Assembly (NCBI RefSeq): GCF_009848505.1 | Contig: NZ_WWDL01000003.1 | Location: 124,001 to 188,000, forward strand | Source of the DNA: Muricoccus harenae | GTDB taxonomy: Bacteria; Pseudomonadota; Alphaproteobacteria; Acetobacterales; Acetobacteraceae | Direction: 5' to 3' | DNA: 64,000 nucleotides | Shown here: positions 30,434 to 40,586 of the stretch, one piece after another | How positions within the stretch are numbered: position 1 is the first letter of the stretch | How the letters are laid out: every line of letters begins with the position of its first letter | Made by a program: the position numbers and the translations under genes | Notes under the pieces: model-generated | What the model was told of the DNA's origin: nothing | Databases searched by the model: none | Seen by the model: the letters and a program-made list of their open reading frames with translations, nothing else

Positions 30434-31369
30434 TTGCCGCTTCGCCTCGCCCTTGAATGGTCCGCCCGGCATGGAGGCGTGCTGCTCGCCGTCGGGATCT
30501 TCGCGGGGCTGCTAACTCCGCCTGTGGCCGCCGCGCTGCATGGCGTGGTGACACCGGTGGTGGCCCTTCTGATGACCCTGGTGCTGCTGCGGGTCGATCC
30601 GGCCCAGGTGGTGTCCTATCTGCGGCGGCCGGCGCTGGTGGCGGCGTTGCTGGGATGGCTGCTGCTGGCCTGCCCGCTCCTCGCCTATGGGGTGGTGCGG
30701 CTGACCGGGCTGGATGGCCCGCTGGGCGCGGGGCTGGTGATCATGGCCACGGGCTGCGCAGCCACCTCCTCCCCGGCCTTCGCCCGGCTGGTGGGACTCG
30801 ACGGGGAGGTGTCGCTGGTGGTGGCAGTGCTCTCGACCCTGCTGGTGCCCTTCACCGCCCCTCCCCTCGCCCTGGGCCTGCTGGGGATCGACCTGTCCAT
30901 TTCCCTGCCGGCGCTAATGGGGCGGCTGGTGCTGCTGGTCGGCCTGCCGCTGCTGCTCTCCGTCGTCATTCGCCGGATCGTGCGGCGGGAGGTGCTGGAC
31001 CACTGGGGGCGGGCGGTGGACGGAGCCGTGGTGCTGCTCGTGGTGCTTTACGGCTTCGGGATCATGGACGGCGTGCTGGCGCGGCTCCTGGCGGCGCCGG
31101 GCTTCGTGCTGGGCGGCGTGGCCCTGGCCTTTGCTGGCGCCTTCGGGCTGAATGCGGTGACGGCGCTGGCCTTCGCCCCGGCCGGAAAGCGGGTGGCGCT
31201 TTCGGCGGGGCTGCTCTCCGGGAACCGGAACATGGCGCTGTATTTCGCCGTGCTGCCCGCAGCGACGGATTCGCGCCTGCTGCTGTTCTTCGCCCTGTGC
31301 CAGTTCCCGCTGTTCCTCTCCCCCTTTCTGCTGCGACCGGTCTACCGGCGGATGCGGGTGGAGAGCTGA
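30434..31369 (+). CDS. Bile acid:sodium symporter (BASS/SBF)-like membrane protein
   Basis: 311 aa, nearly all membrane: about nine to ten hydrophobic segments. The pattern resembles the SBF-like fold (VIMATGCAATSSPAFARLVG for the crossover region, and ALSAGLLSGNRNMALYFAVL near the end). Such proteins carry organic anions with Na+; the substrate cannot be read from sequence. The start is probably the TTG at 30434, with purine-rich GGGAGGGGG upstream. Divergent from uvrD. Confidence 0.7.
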   Translation: MPLRLALEWSARHGGVLLAVGIFAGLLTPPVAAALHGVVTPVVALLMTLVLLRVDPAQVVSYLRRPALVAALLGWLLLACPLLAYGVVRLTGLDGPLGAGLVIMATGCAATSSPAFARLVGLDGEVSLVVAVLSTLLVPFTAPPLALGLLGIDLSISLPALMGRLVLLVGLPLLLSVVIRRIVRREVLDHWGRAVDGAVVLLVVLYGFGIMDGVLARLLAAPGFVLGGVALAFAGAFGLNAVTALAFAPAGKRVALSAGLLSGNRNMALYFAVLPAATDSRLLLFFALCQFPLFLSPFLLRPVYRRMRVES

Positions 31370-31375
31370 ACCGGG

Positions 31376-31610
31376 TTAGCCGCCCCATTTCGTCAGCATG
31401 AAGGCGGCGAGGAAGCCGCCACGTCGCTGGGCCTCGTCCAGCAGGTCGAAGGAAAGCACCGAGACGAGCACGCCGCCGCCAATGCGGTGATGGTCGCGAT
31501 GAGGCGTCCCGGGAGGTCCGCAAATCAGGCAAGCACCGCCCCAAGCACCAAGGGCACTGCCGCTGAGCGGGCCCCAGAGCACGGCCTGGTACTTGGATGG
31601 GCCATGGGTT
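31376..31610 (-). pseudogene. Decayed N-terminal fragment of a ZIP-family metal transporter
   Basis: Read on the minus strand, one frame gives YQAVLWGPLSGSA, a second gives LVLGAVLA-stop-FADLPGRLIATITAL, and the first frame resumes as GGGVLVSVLSFDLLDEAQRR GGFLAAF, ending at a stop at 31376. Joined, these match the first two to three membrane segments of ZIP zinc-type permeases (GSALVLGA..., RLIATI..., GVLISALSFDL). Two frameshifts, one nonsense codon and loss of the C-terminal half make it non-functional. Identification rests on pattern memory, not a search. Confidence 0.55.
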
Positions 31611-31696
31611 CGCTCCACCAGGGTGTCCTGCGCTGAACGCGGCGTGGCGCCGGCAGTGAAGGAGGACAGTCCGGGCAGCCAAGGCGGCAAATTGCG

Positions 31697-31741
31697 TTTT
31701 ACCCGGGTTATATTGACGACAGAATTTTGCCCGGGCATAAA
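31697..31741 (+). promoter_or_regulatory. Promoter with two CCCGGG-centred operator-like sites
   Basis: A TTGACG box (31713-31718) and CATAAA (31736-31741) are 17 bases apart, a good sigma70 promoter for the DUF2239 gene. Two similar sites overlap it: TTTTACCCGGGTTATA around 31702-31707 and TTTTGCCCGGGCATAA around 31730-31735, centres 28 bases apart. The second covers the -10 side, which suggests repression. The regulator is unknown. Confidence 0.55.
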
Positions 31742-31763
31742 CTGGCAAGACGGAGAACTTGCC

Positions 31764-32336
31764 ATGACAGAACCGGGACCCTCCTGCACCGCCTTCCTCG
31801 GCACGCGCCGCCTTGCCTCCGGCGAGCCGGGATCTGTGGCTCTGGCAATCCGGGCGCTTCCGGAAGGATCCGGCCCGGTGCTGGTCTTCGATGACCGGAC
31901 GGGGCGGATGATGGATTTTGACCTACGTGGCTCCGAAGCGGAGGTGCTGGCGCGGCTGGCGCCGCCGGCCGCAGCGCCCCGCGGGCCGGGGCGGCCCAGG
32001 CTGGGAGTGGTGGCGCGGGAGGTGACGCTGCTGCCGCGTCATTGGGACTGGCTGGCGGCCCAGCCGGGCGGCGCCTCCGTGGTGCTGCGTAAGCTGGTGG
32101 AGGCGGCGCGGGCCGCAGGCACCGACCGGGCGCGGCAGGCTCGGGAGGCGGCAGACCGCTTTATGGGCGCCATGGCCGGGAACGAGCCGGGCTATGAGGA
32201 GGCCTCCCGCGCCCTCTATGCCGGAGACGGAGCGCGCTTCGCCGCGTTGACCGAGGGATGGCCCGCCGATGTGCGGGACCATGCCCGCCGGCTGGCGGCT
32301 GAGGGAATCGCGGCCGCGGAGTGCCCTGCGGGCTGA
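31764..32336 (+). CDS. DUF2239 family protein
   Basis: 190 aa, cytoplasmic, function unknown. It matches the DUF2239 plan: TAFLGTRRLASGEPGSVALA at the N-terminus, VLVFDDRTGRMMDFDLRGSE, then GRPRLGVVAREVTLLPRHWD, which resembles a DNA-binding or chaperone-like helix pair, and an Arg/Ala-rich helical C-terminus. The ATG at 31764 follows AGACGGAGAACTTGCC. It has its own promoter with operator-like repeats, unlike most genes around it, so it is probably regulated. Confidence 0.8.
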   Translation: MTEPGPSCTAFLGTRRLASGEPGSVALAIRALPEGSGPVLVFDDRTGRMMDFDLRGSEAEVLARLAPPAAAPRGPGRPRLGVVAREVTLLPRHWDWLAAQPGGASVVLRKLVEAARAAGTDRARQAREAADRFMGAMAGNEPGYEEASRALYAGDGARFAALTEGWPADVRDHARRLAAEGIAAAECPAG

Positions 32337-32399
32337 CCTTGGGCTGCCGCCGGGACAGAATGGCGGCGGCAAATCGTGTGTCCTTCGATGGAGATGACG

Positions 32400-32801
32400 A
32401 TGCAGACCGGTACCTCTCCGCCCTCCACAGCCGGCCTGTGGGTCGGGCGCGTGCTGAGCGCGCTCGTGATCCTGTTCCTGCTGCTCGATGGCACGATGAA
32501 GGTCATCGGAAGGCCCGAGGTCGAGGCGGCCATGGCGCAGCTTGGCTATCCGCCGGGACTCGGCGTCGGGCTGGGGCTGCTGATCCTGGGGATCGCGGTG
32601 CTCTATGCGGTGCCGGCGACCTCGGTGCTGGGGGCGGTGCTGCTGACTGGGCTGCTGGGCGGAACGATGGCCACACATCTGCGCGCGGGCAGCCCGCTCT
32701 TCAGCCACCTGCTCTTCGGTTTTTATATCGGGGTGATCGCCTGGGGCGGGTTGTGGCTGCGGGACGGGCGGCTGCGCGCCGTGTTTCCACGGCAGCGCTG
32801 A
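32400..32801 (+). CDS. DoxX-like membrane protein
   Basis: 133 aa with four predicted membrane helices (WVGRVLSALVILFLLLDGTM; LGLLILGIAVLYAVPATSVL; AVLLTGLLGGTMATHL; FGFYIGVIAWGGLWLRD), the DoxX/DoxD-like pattern. Role unknown; relatives are tied to redox or sulfur compound handling. ATGs at 32388, 32394 and 32400 are in frame. The last is chosen because GGAGA lies 6-10 bases before it. It converges with metF. Confidence 0.8.
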   Translation: MQTGTSPPSTAGLWVGRVLSALVILFLLLDGTMKVIGRPEVEAAMAQLGYPPGLGVGLGLLILGIAVLYAVPATSVLGAVLLTGLLGGTMATHLRAGSPLFSHLLFGFYIGVIAWGGLWLRDGRLRAVFPRQR

Positions 32802-32825
32802 GTCCCGCAGCGCTGACCCCGAGCG

Positions 32826-33761
32826 TCAGGCCCGGGGGCGCGCCCCCAGGATATGGGCGATGGCATAGGTCAGGTCCGGGCGGTTCAGTGTGTAGAAGTG
32901 GAACTCGTCCACCCCATTGGCCTGGAGCAGGCGGACCTGCTCGGCAGCAACCACCGCGGCCACCATGCGCCGGGTCTCGGCGTCCTCCTCCAGCCCCTCG
33001 AAGAGCTTGGCCATCCAGTCCGGCACGCCCGCGCCGCACATGGCTGAGAACTTGGCCACCTGCGCGAAGTTCGTCACCGGCAGGATGCCAGGCACGATCG
33101 GCACGGTGATGCCGGCCGCATGGGCGCGGTCGATGAAGCGGAGGAAGGTCGGGGCATCGAAGAAGTACTGGGTGATGGCGCGGGTGGCGCCCGCATCGAT
33201 CTTGCGCTTGAGGTTGTCCAGATCGGCCTCGGGCGAGGTGGCGGTCGGGTGGACCTCGGGATAGGCGGCGACCGAGATCTCGAAGTTGCCGATGCGCTTC
33301 AGCCCGGCCACCAGGTCGGCGGCATAGGCGTAGCCGCCGGGATGCGGAACGTAGCTGGTCTGGCCGGCCGGTTGGTCACCCCGCAGCGCGACGATGTGGC
33401 GGACGCCGGCATCCCAGTAGGACCGGGCGACCTCGTCCACCTCCTCCTTCGTGGCGCCGACGCAGGTGAGATGCGCGGCGGGGGTCAGGGAGGTCTCGCG
33501 CAGGATGCGGGTGACGGTGGCGTGGGTGCGGGCCTGGGTGGTGCCGCCGGCCCCATAGGTGACCGAGACGAATCGCGGCCGCAGCGGCTCCAGCCGCTGG
33601 ATGCAGGACCAGAGCTGGGTCTCCAGCGCATCGGTGCGCGGCGGGAAGAACTCGAAGGACAGCAGCGGCGCTGGCATGGCCGTCAGCGACGGCAGCGCGC
33701 CGACGCGGGGGCCGGCCAGCCAGTTCTGGAGCGTCTTGGCGGGAGGCGACATCTCGTTCAT
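32826..33761 (-). CDS. metF: 5,10-methylenetetrahydrofolate reductase MetF
   Basis: FAD enzyme that makes 5-methyl-THF for methionine synthesis. 311 aa, a single TIM-barrel domain. Visible motifs: SFEFFPPRT (substrate Glu), FVSVTYGAGGTT, HLTCVGATKEEVD, IVALRGDQP, ITQYFFDAPTFLRF and VPGILPVTNF. The N-terminal 28 residues before PLLSFEFFPP are longer than usual; an internal start is possible. No SAM or other riboswitch was recognised in the 170 bases upstream. Divergent from mlaA. Confidence 0.95.
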   Translation of the reverse strand: MNEMSPPAKTLQNWLAGPRVGALPSLTAMPAPLLSFEFFPPRTDALETQLWSCIQRLEPLRPRFVSVTYGAGGTTQARTHATVTRILRETSLTPAAHLTCVGATKEEVDEVARSYWDAGVRHIVALRGDQPAGQTSYVPHPGGYAYAADLVAGLKRIGNFEISVAAYPEVHPTATSPEADLDNLKRKIDAGATRAITQYFFDAPTFLRFIDRAHAAGITVPIVPGILPVTNFAQVAKFSAMCGAGVPDWMAKLFEGLEEDAETRRMVAAVVAAEQVRLLQANGVDEFHFYTLNRPDLTYAIAHILGARPRA

Positions 33762-33931
33762 GGCGCGCTTCTTAATGCAGGTTGGGGTCGCGTCGATACC
33801 AGGATGTGGCGGACCGGAGCCCGCGGTACCGGGCCGTCCAGGGACCGGGGGGCTTTCCCGGCTGTGCCGCCCTTGTTTCCCGTATCATGCCGCAGATGCT
33901 AACAGCTTGACGACCCTGGATTCCCGGAGCC

Positions 33932-34771
33932 ATGCGCCCCTTCCGCCCGATTGCCCGCTGCCTGCCGGCCACCCTCCTCGCCCTTGCCCTTCTCGGCGGG
34001 GCTCTGACGGGCTGTGCCACCCGCCCGCCGGCCGATGATCCGGAGGCGCTGGAGGAGTTCCGCGCCACCAACGACCCGATCGAACCCTGGAACCGCGCGA
34101 TGTACGACGTGCACCAGGCGATCGACACGGTGGTGCTGCGCCCCGTGGCCGTGGGGTATCGCGCGGTGGTGCCCGGCCCGGTGCGGACGGGCGTGGCGAA
34201 TGCGCTGAGCAACCTGCGCAGCCCGGTGATCCTGATCAACGACGCGTTGCAGGGCGAAACGCAGCGCTTCGGTACCACCCTGGGCCGGTTCCTGCTGAAC
34301 ACCACGCTCGGCGTGGGCGGCATCCTCGACGTGGCCGAGGATCTTGGCCTGCCGGAGCACAGCGAGGATTTCGGCCAGACGTTCGCCGTGGCCGGGGTGG
34401 AGGAAGGGCCCTACCTGTTCATCCCGATCCTGGGGCCGAGCAACCCGCGGGACCTGCTGGGCTATGCCGCCGACATCGCGGCAGATCCCTTCACCTGGCT
34501 GACCTTCGGCAACCGGGACCTGGCGGAGACGCTGCAATACATCCGCGCCGGGGCGACGGTGGTCAGCACGCGGGAATCTCTGTTGGACACGCTGGACGAC
34601 GTGCAGCGGACCAGCCTGGACCCCTATGCCACCCTGCGCAGCGCCTACCGGCAGCGGCGCGCGCACGAGATCGCGAACCGGCCGGGTGCCAGGGAGTCGG
34701 CGCCCCAAGGATTGGGAACCGGGCTGGGCGCCGGACTTGGCAGCGCGACTCCCGATACGGCCCAGCCCTGA
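33932..34771 (+). CDS. mlaA: Outer membrane lipoprotein MlaA (VacJ)
   Basis: Removes misplaced phospholipids from the outer leaflet of the outer membrane. 279 aa. Lipoprotein signal with lipobox LTGC (Cys about 28), followed by the MlaA signature NDPIEPWNRAMYDVHQAID, then NLRSPVILINDALQG and GPYLFIPILGPSNPRDLLGY. A TTGACG at 33908-33913 could be its -35. mlaC follows 125 bases later on the same strand; the MlaFED membrane complex is not in the window. Confidence 0.94.
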   Translation: MRPFRPIARCLPATLLALALLGGALTGCATRPPADDPEALEEFRATNDPIEPWNRAMYDVHQAIDTVVLRPVAVGYRAVVPGPVRTGVANALSNLRSPVILINDALQGETQRFGTTLGRFLLNTTLGVGGILDVAEDLGLPEHSEDFGQTFAVAGVEEGPYLFIPILGPSNPRDLLGYAADIAADPFTWLTFGNRDLAETLQYIRAGATVVSTRESLLDTLDDVQRTSLDPYATLRSAYRQRRAHEIANRPGARESAPQGLGTGLGAGLGSATPDTAQP

Positions 34772-34896
34772 ACCGCGTGCGGGAACGGAAGCGCACAGCA
34801 CGCGTTGAGGCGGCGATGCCGACGCACCACCTGGGGCGTGACCGGCCGGACGATCGGCCGGCCGCACGCCGCATAGAGAACGAGATTCCTGAGCCG

Positions 34897-35523
34897 ATGA
34901 TCGAACGACGCACCCTCCTGGCCGCCGGGGCCGCGCTGGTTCTGGCGCGGGCCACCCCCGCCAGTGCGCAGGGGGTGGACACGACGAGGGCCACCGCCTT
35001 CATCCAGTCCACAGGCCAGGATCTGGTGGCCGCCATCAACAGCAACGCCCCCGTGGCCCAGCGACGGGAGCGGGTGGCGGCGGTGTTGCGCAACGCGGTG
35101 GACGTGGAGGGGGTCGGGCGCTTCATCCTCGGCCGTTGGTGGCGGCAGGCCACCCCGGAGGAGCAGGCGGTCTATCTCCGGCTCTTCGAGGAGATCCTGA
35201 TCCGCAACCTCTCGGCCCGTTTCGGCGAGTACCAGGGGGTACGCTTCTCCCTCGGCCGCAGCCAGCAGCGGACCGAGGACGACACGCTGGTGAACACCGT
35301 CATCGAGCGGCCCAACAGCGCCCCCTTCTCGCTGGACTGGCGCGTGGGCGAGGTGGGCGGGCAGCCCCGCGTGGTGGATGTGATCGCCGAGGGGACGTCC
35401 CTGCGGCTGACGACGCGGAGCGAGTATTCGGCTGTCATCAGCCGGAACGGCGGGCGGACCTCGGCGCTGCTGGACGCGATGCGGAACCAGGTGGCGCAGC
35501 TGGCGGCCCGCGAAGGACGGTAG
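34897..35523 (+). CDS. mlaC: Phospholipid-binding periplasmic protein MlaC (HpnM-like)
   Basis: Ferries phospholipids between MlaA and the inner-membrane Mla complex. 208 aa. Signal peptide MIERRTLLAAGAALVLARAT with cleavage after ASA/Q; an RR pair leaves Tat export possible. The MlaC fold segments are GRFILGRWWRQATPEEQAVY, NLSARFGEYQGVRF and VVDVIAEGTSLRLTTRSEYS. Length fits. The ATG at 34897 is chosen because it starts the signal peptide. HpnM of hopanoid producers is the same family, and these bacteria may make hopanoids. Confidence 0.9.
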   Translation: MIERRTLLAAGAALVLARATPASAQGVDTTRATAFIQSTGQDLVAAINSNAPVAQRRERVAAVLRNAVDVEGVGRFILGRWWRQATPEEQAVYLRLFEEILIRNLSARFGEYQGVRFSLGRSQQRTEDDTLVNTVIERPNSAPFSLDWRVGEVGGQPRVVDVIAEGTSLRLTTRSEYSAVISRNGGRTSALLDAMRNQVAQLAAREGR

Positions 35524-35533
35524 GGCGGCGTCG

Positions 35534-35548
35534 GGAGGCTCTGCCTCC
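35534..35548. repeat. Short hairpin between converging mlaC and M20 genes
   Basis: GGAGGC-TCT-GCCTCC, followed by further GC-rich partial dyads (CCGGGGCC, GGCC) up to 35600. It resembles the short GC-rich hairpins that recur after genes in related genomes. It may assist termination for both genes. Confidence 0.4.
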
Positions 35549-35612
35549 GGACCTCCGCCGGGGCCGCTCCGGCCACCCTGGGCCCGTATTCGCCTGGGGG
35601 GACCTCCGGGGC

Positions 35613-36791
35613 TCAGGCGCCGGTGAGTTCCCGTTCCACGAGGCGCACCAGGCAGCTTGCCCCGATCGGCAGCAGGTCGTCATTGAAGTCGTAGCGGCCG
35701 TTATGGACGGGCGTGCGGCTGGTTTCGGATTCGCCCGCCTGGCCGAGCAGGATGAAGGCCCCCGGCGTTTCCTGGAGCATGTAGGCGAAGTCCTCCCCTG
35801 CGGTGAGCGAGGGCAGGTCGGCCTTGATGCGCGCGGCGCCCACCACGTCGGTGGCGGCTTCGGCAGCGAGGGCGGCCTGGGACGGCGTGTTGATGGTGGG
35901 CGGGTAGGAGTAGTTATGCTCCAGCTCCAGCCGGACACCATGGGCGGCGGCGGTCCCCTCCACCACCTGGCGGAACAGCTTCGCCAGATGGTCATGGGTT
36001 TCGGGGCGAAGGGTACGGATGGTGCCCCGCATCTCCACCACCTCCGGCAGCACGATATCGGAGGTGCCGGCATGGAACTGGCCGATGCTGAGCACGGCGG
36101 TGTCATGCGGGTCGGTGCGGCGGCTGATCAGGGTTTGCAGCGCGTTGTAGATCTGGACGGCGCAGGGCAGCGGATCGAGGCCGTTATGCGGCTCGGCGCC
36201 GTGGCTGCTCCTTCCGTGCAGGCGGATGCTGAAATAGTCCACGGCGGCGAGCACCGTGCCGGGGCGGATGGCGATGGTGCCGAGCGGCATGCTCGGATGG
36301 TTGTGCAGCCCGTAGACGGTATCGCAGGGGAAGCGGGTGAAGAGCCCGTCCTTCACCATCTCCAGCGCGCCGGTCAGGCCTTCCTCGGCGGGCTGGAAGA
36401 TGAAGTGGACGGTGCCGGGAAAGTCGCGCGTGGCGGCGAGATGCTTCGCGGCGCCGAGCAGCATGGCGGTGTGGCCGTCATGCCCGCAGGCATGCATGGC
36501 GTGGGGATTGGTGCTGCGATGGGCGAAGTTGTTCAGCTCCGGCATGGGCAGGGCGTCCATGTCGGCACGCAGCCCGATGCTGCGGTTGCCCGGGCGCTTG
36601 CCGCGCAGGACGCCGACGACCCCGGTCTGGCCGAGCCCGCGATGCACCTCGATTCCCCAGGATTCCAGCTTCTCGGCCACGATCCCCGATGTGCGGATCT
36701 CCTGGAATCCGGTTTCCGGATGGGCGTGGAAGTCCCGGCGCCAGTCCTGCATCTCGGGGCGGAGGGCTTCGATGGAGGCGAGGGTCGGCAT
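35613..36791 (-). CDS. M20-family amidohydrolase (aminoacylase/hippurate hydrolase type)
   Basis: 392 aa cytoplasmic metalloenzyme that removes acyl groups from amino acids or similar amides. Metal-site motifs: GLRADMDALPMPE, HACGHDGHTAMLLGAAKHL, FQPAEEGLTGALEMVKDG and, near the C-terminus, LTAGEDFAYMLQETPGAF. A dimerisation domain sits between them (SSHGAEPHNGLDPLPCAVQI). The ATG at 36791 (MPTLASIEALRPEMQ) gives the usual N-terminus; a longer frame to 36848 is unlikely. Exact substrate unknown. Confidence 0.92.
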   Translation of the reverse strand: MPTLASIEALRPEMQDWRRDFHAHPETGFQEIRTSGIVAEKLESWGIEVHRGLGQTGVVGVLRGKRPGNRSIGLRADMDALPMPELNNFAHRSTNPHAMHACGHDGHTAMLLGAAKHLAATRDFPGTVHFIFQPAEEGLTGALEMVKDGLFTRFPCDTVYGLHNHPSMPLGTIAIRPGTVLAAVDYFSIRLHGRSSHGAEPHNGLDPLPCAVQIYNALQTLISRRTDPHDTAVLSIGQFHAGTSDIVLPEVVEMRGTIRTLRPETHDHLAKLFRQVVEGTAAAHGVRLELEHNYSYPPTINTPSQAALAAEAATDVVGAARIKADLPSLTAGEDFAYMLQETPGAFILLGQAGESETSRTPVHNGRYDFNDDLLPIGASCLVRLVERELTGA

Positions 36792-36895
36792 CTCAGAACT
36801 CCCGGCGATGGCTCGGGCGAGGATGCGGCGCGGCTGGGCGGCAGGCAACCAGGGGCATGGCTGAGGGCGGCCAGGCCAGCAGCCGGGAACGTTGC

Positions 36896-37417
36896 TTAGC
36901 GGAGGCTTTCGAAGACCAGCATACGGTGGCCGAGATTGGTGAACTCACCGGCCGGGGTCATGCCAATATCGGCCATGACGGCACAGGAGGAGACATTGGT
37001 CTCCCGCGCGACGGCGATGATGCGCCTGAGGCCGGCGGCGTGGCCGAATTCGAGAGCGGCCCTCGCCGCCTCCCGCGCATAGCCCTGGCCGCGGCAATGC
37101 GGCCAGAGCGCGTAGCGCAGGGCAACGCCACGGCCATCCGGGCGCTCCATCAGCCCGGCGATGCCCAGGAACTCGCCATCCTCGGTGCGATGCACGGACC
37201 AGGTGCCGTAGCCGCGCACCGCCCAGAAATCGATGTCGTCCTCCAGCTCCTCCAGCGTGCGCTCGGGCGTGCGGACGCCATGCAGCATCAGCCCGAAGAC
37301 GGCTGGATCCGCCTTCAGGGGGATAAGGTCGGGAAGGTTCTCCTTCCCGACCGGCAGCAGCGTCAGCCGCGGCGTGCGGACGACGCGGGAGGTGACGAGC
37401 CGGCTCGCTGGCTGCAC
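36896..37417 (-). CDS. GNAT N-acetyltransferase (RimJ/RimL type)
   Basis: 173 aa. It opens with the RimJ/L-type strand RVVRTPRLTLLPVGKENLPD and has the acetyl-CoA loop WPHCRGQGYAREAARAAL, followed by RRIIAVARETNVSSCAVMAD. The substrate is unknown. The GTG at 37417 lies 7 bases after ettA and probably is its coupled start; the open frame reaches back into ettA but reads a shadow of it. Confidence 0.85.
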   Translation of the reverse strand: MQPASRLVTSRVVRTPRLTLLPVGKENLPDLIPLKADPAVFGLMLHGVRTPERTLEELEDDIDFWAVRGYGTWSVHRTEDGEFLGIAGLMERPDGRGVALRYALWPHCRGQGYAREAARAALEFGHAAGLRRIIAVARETNVSSCAVMADIGMTPAGEFTNLGHRMLVFESLR

Positions 37418-37424
37418 GGCGCGC

Positions 37425-39104
<1,680 letters not shown>

Positions 39105-39204
39105 GGTGGGGGCTCCGCTGGGCAGGGGTGTGGGCGGGCGATACTGTGCCGGCCTTCTACCGGCGTGGCGGGTCCTCGCCAACCGCCCCTTCCTTGGAGC
39201 CGCC

Positions 39205-39780
39205 ATGCGGGACCCGGTCCTCTTCACGCTGACCGTGCTGCTGATCCTCGGGACGCCTGGACCGACCAACACGTTGCTGGCCACCGCGGGCGGCACGGCG
39301 GGGTTCCGCCGCGCCCTGCCGCTGGTGCCGGCGGAGGCGGGCGGATACCTGGTCTCGATCCTGGCGATCGGGCTGGCGGTGGGGCCGGCCATTGCCTCCC
39401 TGCCCGCCGTGGCGCTGGGCTTGCGGCTGGCGGTGGGGGTCTATCTCGCCTGGCTGGCGGTGAGGCTGTGGCGCCGCGGGGCGGTGGACCTCTCGGTGGT
39501 GCCTGTGACGCCGCGCCAGGTCTTCATGACGACGCTGTTGAACCCGAAGGCGCTGGTCTTCGCCCTGGGGGTGATCCCCTTCGGCGCACCCGGCTGGTGG
39601 CCCTACCTGGCCGGCTTCCTCGGGCTGCTGGTGCTCGTGGCGCTGTGCTGGATCGGGCTTGGCGCGGCGCTTGGGCGTGCGGCAGGTGCCGCCGGGCGGG
39701 CCGGGCTGGTGCCGCGCATCGGGGCGGCAGCGGTCGGCGCCTTCGCCGTGGTGCTGGTGGTGGGGCCGCTGCTGCGCTGA
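39205..39780 (+). CDS. LysE-family transporter
   Basis: 191 aa membrane protein with about six hydrophobic segments. The LysE N-terminal motif is present as LGTPGPTNTLLATAGGTAGF, with PTNT where SPGP(D/N) is usual, and the middle motif is FMTTLLNPKALVFALGVIPF. The exported substrate is unknown. The ATG at 39205 gives the usual length; the frame is open further upstream over the divergent promoter region. Confidence 0.85.
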   Translation: MRDPVLFTLTVLLILGTPGPTNTLLATAGGTAGFRRALPLVPAEAGGYLVSILAIGLAVGPAIASLPAVALGLRLAVGVYLAWLAVRLWRRGAVDLSVVPVTPRQVFMTTLLNPKALVFALGVIPFGAPGWWPYLAGFLGLLVLVALCWIGLGAALGRAAGAAGRAGLVPRIGAAAVGAFAVVLVVGPLLR

Positions 39781-39813
39781 GGAGGCGGTCCGGGCCGCCC
39801 CCTCCCCACGTCC

Positions 39814-40524
39814 TCAGCCGGGGCCGTGACCCCGGCCGGGTCCGCGATCGTCCCTGCCGCGATCGTCCCTGCCCCGATCATCCCGACCGCGGTCACCCCG
39901 ATCGCCAGGGCCGCGATCGTCCCGGTCCGGACCCCGGTCGCCGAAGCCACGGTCCCCAGGGCCACGATCGGGCCCGCGATCAGGGCCACGCTGCCACTGG
40001 CCGGGCGGGCCCCGGTTGTCGTGGCGGTCATCGCGCCGATCGGCTTGGCGGTCAGGCGGGCCGCCGCGCCATTCCGGGCCATGGCCTGGGCGCGGGTCGC
40101 GGCGCGGCTCCCGGAAGGCCGCGCGGGGTGGCGGGCCGCCCCAACGGTCGCGGTCGGCATACCAGGAGCGGCCGCGGTAATGGCTGCCCCAATAGTCGCC
40201 GAAGCTGAAGGTCACGACCGGCAGGCCCACCCGCGGCGCGTATTCGGGCAGCGGCACGCGGCGGTTCTCATAAAGGTATTGCAGGTAGTTGGCCGAGACC
40301 CAGCCGCGCACCTGGCCGAACCCGACATCGCACCAGCTATAGCCCCCCAGGCAGCCGATGATCTCGACCGGGGCACCCGCGGGCACGACCGTGACCTGCG
40401 GGTAGTTGGTGCCGGGGCCGGCGCGAAGATTGACATTGCCAGTGGCGAAGCCCGGCGCGGCCGAAGCCGGGTTGGACAGTGCCAGGAGCAGGGCGGCGGC
40501 GGCCGGAATGGCAGCGTTTCGCAT
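39814..40524 (-). CDS. Secreted SH3-domain protein with Asp-Arg-Gly repeat tail
   Basis: 236 aa. Signal peptide MRNAAIPAAAALLLALSNPA ending ASA/AP. Residues about 25-85 are a bacterial SH3 (SH3b) domain (ATGNVNLRAGPGTNYPQVTV; VRGWVSANYLQYLY), often seen in cell-wall or periplasmic proteins. A linker with FSFGDYWGSHYRGRSWYADR follows, then about 110 residues of low-complexity repeats of DRG, RDDRG and DRGP. The tail is encoded by short tandem DNA repeats at about 39835-39960. Function unknown. Confidence 0.8.
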   Translation of the reverse strand: MRNAAIPAAAALLLALSNPASAAPGFATGNVNLRAGPGTNYPQVTVVPAGAPVEIIGCLGGYSWCDVGFGQVRGWVSANYLQYLYENRRVPLPEYAPRVGLPVVTFSFGDYWGSHYRGRSWYADRDRWGGPPPRAAFREPRRDPRPGHGPEWRGGPPDRQADRRDDRHDNRGPPGQWQRGPDRGPDRGPGDRGFGDRGPDRDDRGPGDRGDRGRDDRGRDDRGRDDRGPGRGHGPG

Positions 40525-40586
40525 CGGTTCTCTCCTGTGGGTTGTGGGGGTCAACGCGCCATGGGGCACTCCGATGCGAGGCGGAA

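Noticed and set aside
33762-33931. Possible SAM riboswitch upstream of metF
   Set aside because: No P1-type pairing or conserved SAM-I/SAM-II core could be seen in the 170 bases; nothing supports the call.
35136-36899. A 587-codon plus-strand frame from mlaC across the M20 gene
   Set aside because: It is a shadow of mlaC and antisense to the M20 amidohydrolase, whose metal motifs are intact.
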